From Anisus vortex (lineage: Eukaryota; Mollusca; Gastropoda; Planorbidae), in NCBI GenBank assembly GCA_949126835.1, contig OX421499.1, positions 23,533,990 to 23,597,989 of the forward strand: a DNA stretch of 64,000 nucleotides, written 5' to 3'. Shown here one piece after another: positions 1 through 9,800 of this stretch; the stretch's first letter is position 1, and every line of letters starts with the position of its first letter. The notes under the pieces are model-generated. The model made no database searches. It was given only the letters and a program-made list of their open reading frames with translations, and was not told where the DNA came from. The translations under genes were made by a program, and so were the position numbers.

Positions 1-55
1 TAGAAACATCGGCTTCAGAACCGAAAAAAATTGTTTTTTCTTATCAATGAAAAAC

Positions 56-126
56 ACCCCTTTAACGTCTCACGCGTGCCATTGAAAATCGCTCTGCGTG
101 CCACGTTCGGCACGCGTGCCTTAGAT
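56..126 (-). repeat. fragment of a hAT-type MITE end
   Basis: Read on the minus strand this stretch begins with GGTCGGCAA and carries paired GGCACGCGTGCC-like blocks. The same end sequence occurs at 23,035, 46,374 and 57,855. Only one end is present, so this is a partial copy. No target duplication can be defined. Confidence 0.5.
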
Positions 127-220
127 TGCCGACCTTTTGGGTCTAGTATATAGTACGATGGCGGGGCTCAGATCTTGTAAAAGAGTCGTTCTAAACACAC
201 ACACAAATTCAAATTCAAAT

Positions 221-470
221 GGGGCGTTTGGCTGGCGTACCGAAGGTCCTGGGTTCGAATCCTGGAGCAGGCTAGGATTTTTTTTCCCGGGTCTGGAGGG
301 TGTCCCTGAGTCTATCCGTCTCTTATGGGTACCCGACCCCTTAGTTGATGTAAAGTAAAATCGGCTGTGCATAGTGCTGGCCAGTAGTATGCCGTGGCCA
401 CAGAAACTGGTGAACACTGCTTTCACTGGACCTATGGATCAATTTGGTCCGACGGGTACTTTCCTTTAGT
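221..470 (+). repeat. tRNA-derived SINE, copy 1 (head partly deleted)
   Basis: It contains the B-box-like GGTTCGAATCC, followed by the family body: a GGAGGGTGTCCCTGAGTCTA block, then GTAAAGTAAA, then GCCGTGGCCACAGAAACTGG and a tail near CTATGGATCAATTTGGTCCG. Compared with the copies at 23,317 and 54,731, about 20 bases of the A-box region are missing. The same order of blocks recurs in at least five other places in this window. Confidence 0.75.
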
Positions 471-745
471 CAGTAGAACACATCGTGACAGTTTGTTTGC
501 GTGAACTTTAAAACAATGAGGCTAATCAAGGGAAATAGTAGAAAATATAAGTTCAAAATAACGAGCTCTGGTTAGTTTTTTTGTTTATTATTATGTGCCA
601 GTATCTTCTAAGAACTGTACTGAATAACATAGAGAACGTCCACTGCATACTAATATCTCTTGGGATATTGAGATATTGGGACTAATATCTCATAATGTTG
701 ACAATAGAAAATACAAATGTAATGTAATTACTTTAAATCCGATGT
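471..745. other. AT-rich sequence with nothing recognised
   Basis: No open frame, repeat or splice-bounded segment stands out here. Confidence 0.5.
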
Positions 746-1034
746 AGAAAAAGAGTGAGAAAGAGAGAAATATGGTGAGAGAAAGAGAGAGTGAGAGAGA
801 AAAAGAGAGAGAGAGTGAGAGTTAGTAAGGAAGAGAGGGTGAGAGAGACTTAGAGAGAGAGACTTAGAGAGAGAGAGAGTGGGAGAAATAGAGGAAGGGA
901 GAGAAAGTTGAGAGAAAGGGATTGAGAGGGAGGGAGACAAGAAATAAAGATTGAGAGAGACGGGGTTAAATAGAGAGAGAGAGAGTGGGATAGAGAGAGA
1001 CAGTGAGCGAGAGAAAGAGAGAGAGAGAGAGAAA
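746..1034 (+). repeat. degenerate (GA)n polypurine microsatellite
   Basis: The tract is almost purely purine on the plus strand, with GAGAGA runs broken by GTGAGA and TTAGAGA. The long antisense open frames here only encode Ser/Leu/Phe-rich low complexity and are not genes. Confidence 0.9.
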
Positions 1035-1880
1035 TTTTATTATGAAGTAAGTTGCTGGTGTTAGAAACGCTCACAATAACAAGTCTTTGTAGGTCGCGTT
1101 CCAAATACTCACGGCTGTCTACGGCAAAGGTAACTACGTCCCGTACTCACCGCGAAGTAGGTCACGTGATCAGCATGCTGAAATGCCCGCTTCTTGTCGA
1201 GATAACGAAGGAGCATTATTAAAACGACCTCCGCCTCCCTCCCAACCCCTCCCAATCAACAAATCGCTTATCATAGCATCTAATATACCATCTGGGAGGA
1301 TCCATTCATGAAATTTCGCCCACACAGACAAGATTCCTATTAGATAAAAAAATACAATAAATGTAGCCTATATTATACAAAGCTAAAAATACACGTAACA
1401 GTAACATCTGAACGGATAAATCTCAGCGAGTTGGCGTGGGCGTGGGCTAGATCGTTAGAGCCCAGAGATTGTGAAATAATCAAGTAGCCTACCCACATTT
1501 AACGAGTAGGCTGAATTGAATCTCTTTTTTTTTTCTTTTTTTGTAGTTGTGTATTAGCTTGATTAGTAATTGTATTGAGTAGTTAGTCAACTTTTGTGAT
1601 ATCAGTTTTATGGTGATATTATATATACGTCAGCGTTTTATTTAAACTTTTATTGAACCCTCTATTACGCACTCTTGCCATATGTTATTATTACTTCTTC
1701 TTTCGGACCCACTAATATTTGTATCGCGTACACTATCCTATAAGTAGCACCAGAATAACAGATATAGGGTAAAACGAAATGGCCACAAAAGTTTATATAA
1801 AATACTAGCTAACTTCTCTTTGATGTTGCATTTAGAGAATCTAGATCTATACCTTTGTCGTTGTTTTCATTTTTGTTAAC
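1035..1880. other. intergenic sequence, no gene seen
   Basis: This is unique-looking AT-rich DNA with short poly-T runs. No coding or structured element is recognised. Confidence 0.5.
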
Positions 1881-1899
1881 AAGAGAGAGAGAGAGAGAT

Positions 1900-1934
<35 letters not shown>
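1881..1934 (+). repeat. (GA)n microsatellite
   Basis: GA dinucleotides run with two small interruptions (ATAGACA). Confidence 0.95.
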
Positions 1935-1935
<1 letters not shown>

Positions 1936-3283
1936 TGGAATATTATGACAAAGTTTTTAAATCTCGCGCTTTCAAACTTGTTGAAATCCAATAGATATTC
2001 TCAGAAGGCGTTGCCGTTGCATATATAAGGTATAGATTATAATAGAGTGATGTCTATTCATCCGGGGCTGAAGATAAAATTGGGTTCCATTATCAAATAA
2101 TATCCGCTTCTGACTAAAAAGAGTGATATAGGTCTATTGCTAGTAACCCGTCTAACGCCTGACTGGCGACGTTATCCTCTGGTCTTCCGTCAGCTCACTC
2201 TCCTAGTCAAGGAACCATTTAGCAGAATCGCATTTCACATTTGTGTGGGGAGATTATGGTCTTGTCTTGCCCTGTTGTTACAACTCTGGTGTTTGAAAAT
2301 ATCTTATTGACTTCTTGGAGGTATAGATACTGGCTGTAAATAAAACCCACACAATTTAAACACGTTGTCTCTCACAGTTGACAAAGTATATAATAGGAGG
2401 TACAAAAAAAAAATAACAACATATTATTATGGACCAACATGTTTGTCCGTTAAGGCGAAGTCCGTTAATTTTTTTTTGAGGTTTTACCGTAGAATGCAAT
2501 AACCTGATACTTGGGTCAAAGGTCGGCTTTCAATGTGCAGTGTTCTTTCATTGGCCACCTGCGCGCGCACCTCTCGTGAGTGAGATGTTTATATATTAAT
2601 AGCGGTGGCGGGACGTGTGTGTGTGCGTGTGGGGAAAGGGGGAGGGAGGGCAAAGCTTGTATGAGACAAAAGTTTCGAACATTTTCTTAAAAGCTTTTAA
2701 AAATTGATCCTAAACGTAGGGGGCCCAATATTATCCCCCCCCCCCCCCACCTTCTCTATATTCTTTCTGGAGACGTACATCCGCAACAACTGCTCGGTAT
2801 AAAAAAATTGCCCCCACCCCGTCTTCACCCACATGACACAACACCTCTCTTCATCTACTTCCCCCCTTCCCACCCCCAACCCCCACATCTATCCGGACAA
2901 ACAAATCTTTTTGCCATGTTTTGTTAAAGAGCTGTCGCTGTGGGCGCGTGATTGCGGCGGTGGTAAAAAAAAAGGGAGAGGTGGGGGGGGGGGGCGAGGG
3001 AGTGGTGGGGATCAATAAATCTGATTGCTTTATAGGCTACCAGCGTGTGTGTCTTTGGTGATTGGGAGGGGGGGGGGGGAGAGTGTGAAGTTGACGAAGT
3101 CAATCACTGGAAGACTAATTCAAAATCGTTTGATGCCCACGGTCAGTTTATCACATATGTCTGCGCCTGGCAGATGTCGATAGTCAGCTGATGCAAAGAT
3201 CTCAACGGCGTTGCATCTGTTAGCTGGTTATATTATAGTTTCATATTATCATCTTCATGTCATCATTATATTATTTCTATACG
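1935..3283. other. intergenic DNA with homopolymer C/G tracts
   Basis: No gene is recognised. Notable are a run of C near 2,735-2,748 and G runs near 2,981-2,992 and 3,067-3,079, together with GT-rich and GGGAGG-rich patches. Short open frames across these tracts are low complexity. Confidence 0.5.
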
Positions 3284-3957
3284 CAGTGCCGGCTCGTCCA
3301 TATAGGCAACCTAGGCGAGAGTTTGAGGCGCAAAATTTTTGGCGGCGCATAATTGAGGATGTTTTTAAATTTGTGGACTTACAAATATAAACTAAATTAA
3401 AGTTTAGTACTTCTGTGCGCTACTAGCAGGGGCAGACGTATTACTAGGTTATAATAATAATAATGAAGCTTATATAGCGCATATCCCGCAATCAGTTCTC
3501 ATGCGCTTAACAATTACATTTACAATTACAATTACAATTAACAATGATAACAATAACAGACAAATGTTTAAAAATGTAAGTGGGCTAGGAGTCAATAATA
3601 AACAGGTGAGTCTTGAGTCCGGTCTTGAAAATGTTAAAGTTCGAGCTTTGTCGCAGCTGGAGTGGCAGGGTGTTCCATGCGGAGGGGCCGGAGTAGGTGA
3701 AGGCCCGCTGACCAGCTGTCACGAGTTTTGTCCGCGGGATCGTCAAATTGAGTTTGTTAGCAGCCGATCGAAGTGGGCGTGGTTTTGTATATATTTCCAG
3801 GTTATGAAAGGTTATGAAAGTATTTTATTTAAGTTGTCTAAGAAAATATGAAAGTATGCCCTTACAATACTCAGTTTCTCTCCGCTGTAGGCACTTTAAT
3901 GAAGGCGCAGAATTTGTTTTCGCCTAGGGCGTCAAAAACCCCGGAGCCTGTCCTGGG
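3284..3957. mobile_element. hAT-like non-autonomous element (674 bp), perfect 8-bp TSD
   Basis: The 8-bp direct repeat TCTATACG lies at 3,276-3,283 and again at 3,958-3,965. The element opens with CAGTGCCGGCTC and closes with GGAGCCTGTCCTGGG, an imperfect inverted match. Subterminal CCTAGGCGA and TCGCCTAGGG also face each other. An 8-bp duplication with CAG-type ends is the mark of the hAT superfamily. No transposase frame is present. A block at about 3,463-3,790 looks like a separate repeat inserted or captured inside. Confidence 0.8.
3463..3790 (+). repeat. putative nested interspersed repeat
   Basis: It starts after an AATAATAAT run with GAAGCTTATATAGCGC and continues with moderately GC-rich sequence unlike the AT-rich flanks. 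Such 'TATATAGCGC' heads are familiar from interspersed repeats of marine invertebrates. Family assignment is uncertain and there is no second copy in this window. Confidence 0.35.
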
Positions 3958-3965
3958 TCTATACG

Positions 3966-4347
3966 TAATACAACACAATTATCTAATTAAAAAATACAAG
4001 GAGAGATATAGATATAAAAACTCTTTTCTAAGTGCAAGTGCAATGATTAATTCATATATATTATATTTCTTTCATAGCGGCATTCGGGGCTTGGAATGGG
4101 TTGCCTGTGCTAGGTGGTAAAATAAATAAATTAATTCAGACAAATCTGAAAATGAAAGGCTTGGCACAAATCAGGAATAAGCGCTGGGACGGAATAACTT
4201 TTTCTACAAAATGGGCGTATGTGGCTTTGATCTCTACGATAAGATTATTGTAAACCTTTTTTTTTTGTGTGTGTTAATTTAAGAGATGTGTATGAACATT
4301 TTGTACGTTTCTTGTAGCTATTGTCACATCTTGTGACAAGTACGCAA
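3966..4347. other. intergenic AT-rich DNA
   Basis: Nothing is recognised between the hAT-like element and the next MITE. Confidence 0.5.
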
Positions 4348-4903
4348 TAGGGCGTTTGCAATCACGTGACAAAAAGCACGTGATTTTTGTTTACTTTGAG
4401 TAATGGTGTACAAGTAACAATGGCCGCTGCATTAATAAAGTTTCATAAAGGCTCGAGCTTTTTTAAAATGATGTTTTGTGTTTTAAGTCTTATTAAGATT
4501 TAAGCTGTATTATGTATGTTCAATAAAAAAGGGTATTTTATTATTATCATAGACATAGATCATAGACGATGTGAGCCTATTAGTGACTTGACTAGATAGC
4601 CTATTCACCAACACTATCACTAGGCATCCCTACTTAGCCTAGCCTACGAAACATTAAAAGTGTAGGCCTATAAAGTGAAATTGAAAGTGTGAATAGGTCT
4701 AGCCGGCCCTAGCCTAATCACATTAATCAATTAATCTACAGTACTACTATTTACCTCTTTATTTTTTAGTAGGATAGCCAATATTCAGATGTGAATTGTG
4801 CATGATAAAGAAGTACATCACCATTTTTGTACACCATTAGTGGCTTCTATTTACACAAATACGTCACTAAAAAACCTAAGCCACGCCCGTTGGGAACGCC
4901 CTA
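4348..4903 (+). mobile_element. TA-flanked MITE, copy 1 (about 550 bp)
   Basis: The ends are inverted (GGGCGTT at the left, AACGCCC at the right) and flanked by TA on both sides, as expected of Tc1/mariner-type insertions. A copy in the opposite orientation lies at 45,314-45,873, sharing the whole length with small changes. Near the left end two CACGTG hexamers (4,363 and 4,377) enclose AC plus an A-run, and both are kept in the other copy. There is no transposase frame. Confidence 0.75.
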
Positions 4904-4981
4904 TACTTGTAGCCTTTCTTCTTGTTATATAGTGAAAAAAAAAGTTACCCCTTTTGGGACCATGATGTCCCATGTCGCTAT

Positions 4982-5657
4982 TGTTACGTCCACAATCCCC
5001 TTGTGGCCAGAGCTGTGTAGATCTTGCTGATAATTCTCGTTAGTCCTAGGGGAGACTTTAATTATTAGTATTTATGTTTCAGTATTACACGAACTCTTCT
5101 TATAGTCCTGGGCACAAATTCAGTATTTGTATTCCAACATTTCCTTTCTTGTATATTATGGTAGTAGATAAATCTTATAGTAATGTATTCAACACAATAG
5201 GATATTAATTTGACAAGGAAGCTTCAGTGTAACTGTTGTTGATAGTTTATTTCAGGTGGTATGTTCAATATATACAATATATCTATTATGTACAGTTAGA
5301 ATAAAATAGTGCAAACACAAACGTTCTCAAAGGAACATATTTTGAAACTCTCTGTCTTTCAGACAAAACAAATCATTATATACTATCCGAGTGGTGCAAG
5401 GGACAGACCCATTACCAGTAGGGGTGAAAATCATGGTATCATTACTAAACTCATAACAAAAACGATAGGAACTTCCCCTATTAAATAATGAGTCGTTCCC
5501 AGACTCTGAGAATTTGAGATCAACACAGAATCCCAGCATTACCTAGAACCTTTTATTTTCCTACTAAACGTCCTAATATGGTGTGTAGTAAGAAAAGAGA
5601 GAGAGAGAGGAATAAACATTGCGTGTTCCAATTCTTGGAAAAACAATATACATGACA
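4982..5657 (-). repeat. 3' LTR of element 1
   Basis: It is a 676-bp direct repeat of 12,027-12,702 with one visible mismatch. In element orientation this copy supplies transcript termination. An AATAAA hexamer reads on the minus strand at 5,246-5,251, downstream of a TATATAA-like box at about 5,375-5,385. That spacing fits a U3-R boundary followed by a poly(A) signal. Confidence 0.93.
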
Positions 5658-5670
5658 CGCCCCCACCCAA
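5658..5670 (-). other. polypurine tract candidate of element 1
   Basis: On the minus strand the bases just before the 3' LTR read TTGGGTGGGGGCG. A purine-rich tract in this position normally primes plus-strand synthesis. Its location exactly against the LTR edge, fixed by the target duplication, supports the call. Confidence 0.7.
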
Positions 5671-6898
5671 TGAAAGAAATAATGTACCATAATTACCCAA
5701 GTAATACTCAACATGGTACATTTTTCGTACTTAACACTATCGTTTTAATAACCAACAATCAATGGAAGATTATAAGACAATTTAAGCAAACATGGCTCAC
5801 TGGCACAACTAAATTATAAAAAGTGTCACTACCCAATGGTAATTGTGATTATAACGTGATGGACAAATATTTCCCCGTTAGTATTAATATTAACTAATGT
5901 CTCAACAAGTACAAATAATTCAAAAATATTCTAGTCATTCTTATTTTAACTATGTACAGTTGTGTGGATTTCCACCAAAAATTTGCAAAAAGTCTTAATC
6001 TATTTAAACAAATATAACATTGCTCAAACTTTGTCAATTTTCAACAGTTTACTTCTAATATACAAACCAAAAGATAAGTAATACGTAACTCGAATCAAAC
6101 TATGGGTTACTTCCCCTTTAAATTACAATGTCAACTTGACATTAACAGGGTTCATGCCTAAGATGATGATACGTCCCCTTTTCTCAAATATGAGGAGAAA
6201 ATACACTCTAGTTACGATTACTACAGTAATCTAAATATTAAAATGTAATCCACTATTATGCGTTTTTGGCAAATTTAAAAGTTTAATATAAAAGATTGTT
6301 CAGGGTTGAATGAGTGCACACCTTTAGGTACCTTTGTTTCCCTCCATTCTCGGATATATGGAATATATAACAACCTATACAACATAGTGAATATCCACTA
6401 GTTTTTGCCATTCTATTACCATGATATAACAATTTAGCAATAGATTTCCAATATTATCTATTAATTTATACCAATTGATATTACATCTCTTTCTAAGATA
6501 AAAATTGTACATATTATTATTTAGTTCCATTCATTAACTAAAATAAAACAAGATAATAAATCTACTAGCTCAAAGTTTTCCCACTTAATTGCATGTGATG
6601 ACAATTACTTTTATCCATCCATATCAAGTAAATACGTGCATATAATATATTTATTGCATCATGCATCAACATTTAAATGGAATTTCTTTTCCATAATCAA
6701 ATGAATTTAAAATATATCAGAACATCAATATTATACATGATTATAAGAATTATTAATACTTTCAAAAGACTTGACTTCTGTATGATACAAGTATTCTATA
6801 GGTATTCCATAATCAAAATTCAAACGAATGATAGGTTATCATGACACATTCTTAATGAATAAGTGAGATGATCTGAAAAAGAAGTATGGGTTATTCAG
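5671..6898 (-). other. long non-coding 3' region of element 1
   Basis: About 1.2 kb lies between the Gag-Pol stop and the polypurine tract. It is AT-rich with many stops in all frames, and I see no envelope-like or other frame. It may be a long 3' untranslated region or a decayed extra gene. The second element has a similar but shorter (about 0.76 kb) non-coding stretch in the same place. Confidence 0.6.
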
Positions 6899-9800
6899 TC
6901 AATCATGTAGCACCCGAGATAGAGTATCAGCTGTGACGTTGTCCCTACCCCTCAGGTGTTTTATGTTTAAGTCATAGGCTTGGAGGAATAAGCTCCATCT
7001 AACAAGCCTCTGGTTTTGCTTGACCCTGGAGAGAAAAGTCAGAGGGTTGTGGTCGGTCAGTATTTCTATCGGGTACCCAGAGCTGTTTACATAGAAATCA
7101 AACTGTTTTAACGCTAGGATCAACCCTAAAAGCTCCTTCTCACTTGTATTATAATTACGTTCATGGATATTGAATTTCTGTGAGTGGTAGCACACCGGGT
7201 GCTCCTCTCCGTGGTCATCCTGCTGAGTCAGCACCGCTCCCATCCCAGTATCGCACGCGTCTACTGCAATTTTAAAGGGTCTATCAAAACGCGGGGTCAC
7301 CAAAATAGGTGCCCTGGATAATCTTAACTTCAACTCATCAAACGCCTTTTGGCACTTGTCAGACCAAACAAAGCGATTGTTCTTCTTTAGTAGGTCAGTT
7401 AAGGGGCAAGCTACCGTAGAAAAGTCCTGGCAAAACTTACGATAATACCCGGCCATTCCAAGGTAACTACGGAGTTGTTTCCTTGTCTGTGGCACTGGGA
7501 CATTCTGAATAGCTTCTATTTTAGCATTTACTGGTTTAACCTTTCCACCACCCACTACATGTCCAAGATACTCGATAGTGGCATGTCCAAACTGACTCTT
7601 AGCCAGGTTTATTGTCAAATTGGCGTTATTCAGTCGTTCAAACAAGTGTCGTAGTTGACTGACATGTGTCTTGAAATCTGTACTATACACCACTATGTCG
7701 TCGAGGTAGGCATTACACTGGAAGATACCGCGAGTGAGGGTGTTTATAAGCCTTTGAAACGTCGCAGGGGCATTACGGAGTCCGAATGGCATGACCTTAT
7801 ACCTGTAAAGTCCGTCAGGTGTCACAAAGGCGGATACTTCCTGTGCCCGTGGCGTCAAAGGAATCTGAAAGTACGCGGAGAGAAGATCAATTTTTGTCAC
7901 ATACGTCGCATCACCTATCTTATCAATGAGGTCATCAATACGAGGAATTGGATACGAGTCAGTCTTTGTCAAATTATTTAATTTCCTAAAGTCTGTACAA
8001 AACCGCAATGTGTTGTCGGCTTTTGGTACCAACACACAGGGTGAAGACCATTCGCTATCACATTCTTCCACTATGTCATTTTCTAACATATACTTCACCT
8101 CTGCTCTAATATGTTCAAGTCTGATGGGGTTAACTCTATATGGATGCTGTTTAATTGGCCTGGCACCCTCAGTTAATACTACATCGTGTTCTATTAGATG
8201 TGTCCTCCTGGGAACATCTGTAAACAGTGACTTATATTCATGTACCAGCTCAATAATCTTCTCCTTATCTTCTACCGGAAGATGTTCTAGCCTTGTATCT
8301 AAACTCTTAAGGGCATCTGTATTATTAAGTTTACTTTCTGCAAACTTATATTCTATCCTAGATAAATCCGTCGGGACCCTAGCTAATGAAATCATGGGGA
8401 CCTCCCGTGGTTTACTCTTTTCCCTGGAAACATAGGGCTTAAGCAAATTAATATGGCATACCCTCTGCTTTTGTCTCCGGTCAGGAGTCTTTATCAAATA
8501 ATTGACCTCGCCAAGCTTTGACTCTATCTCATAGGGTCCACTAAACTTTGCACTTAAAGGCTGATTTTGCAAAGGTAGAAACACAAGAACTTTGTCACCT
8601 GGTGCAAAAGTTCTAGCTGTAGCTTTACGGTCATAGTTCTGTCTCATACGCTCCTGCATCTGTGGAAAATGAATCTTCACATGGTTAAAAGCATGATAAA
8701 GCCTATTTTTAAATTTATCTACATATGACAAAAGTCCAATCGGTTCACTGTCCGTTAGCCAAGTTTCATGTAGAAGTTTCAACGGACCTCTGACTGAGTG
8801 TCCATACACAAGTTCGAATGGGCTAAACCCCAGGGATTCCTGAGTGGCCTCCCTTGCAGCGAACAGTACATAAGACACACCCTTATCCCAGTCTTTCTCG
8901 TTTTCATAACAGTACTTTTTAAGCATCGATTTTAATGTCTGATGAAACCTTTCCAGAGCTCCCTGGCTCTCAGGATGATAGGCACTTGATAGCCTATGGC
9001 TTATCCCTAATTGTTCCATGACTTGTTTGAAAATGTTCGAAGTAAAGTTAGTCCCCTGGTCGGACTGTACTGTCTTCGGTAGGCCATAACGTGTGAAGAA
9101 ATTTGTCAGGACGTCTACCACCTTCACTGTTGTTATGTTCCGCAACGGAATGGCTTCCGGGAAGCGAGTGGATGAACACATGACTGTGAGCAGGTATTGA
9201 AAACCGGCTTTTGTTTTCGGCAACGGGCCCACGCAATCAATGAGTATATGACTGAATGGTTCGTCGAACGCTGGTATCGGCTGGAGTGGAGCGACAGGAA
9301 TTCGTTGGTTAGGACGTCCTACCATTTGGCATACGTGGCAAGTCTTGCAGTATTGTTCGACATCTCTTCTCAGTCCTGGCCAGTAGAAGTAAGGGAGGAT
9401 ACGGTGGTGCGTTTTTCGGACTCCCATGTGACCAGCGAAAGGAAGATCATGCGCCATACGCAGTATATCTTGACGATAGCACTTAGGTATTACAATCTGG
9501 TGAATACTGTCCCACTCGTTTGTACCTGAGTTGAGCGGTTTCGACTTTCTCATCAACACTTCATCTTTCATGTAGAAACATTCCGCCATTGCATCTGCAG
9601 TCTTTTCATCAACATCTTTCATTCTGAGTTGCATTATTACTTCGTCATTCAATTGTTCTTTCACCAATTTCTGCTTTGGTGACAAAATGTTATCGTTCTC
9701 GGTTGCATCACCAGTTGTTAGTTCAGCAAAGAACGTAGCACTTAAATCGATGTCAGGTGTTTCTGTTATCACTGTTTCATTCGCATGTGTGTCTTCAGAA

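Noticed and set aside
5658..6898. Envelope gene in the first LTR element
   Set aside because: No open frame longer than short fragments, no signal peptide or transmembrane segment on the minus strand.
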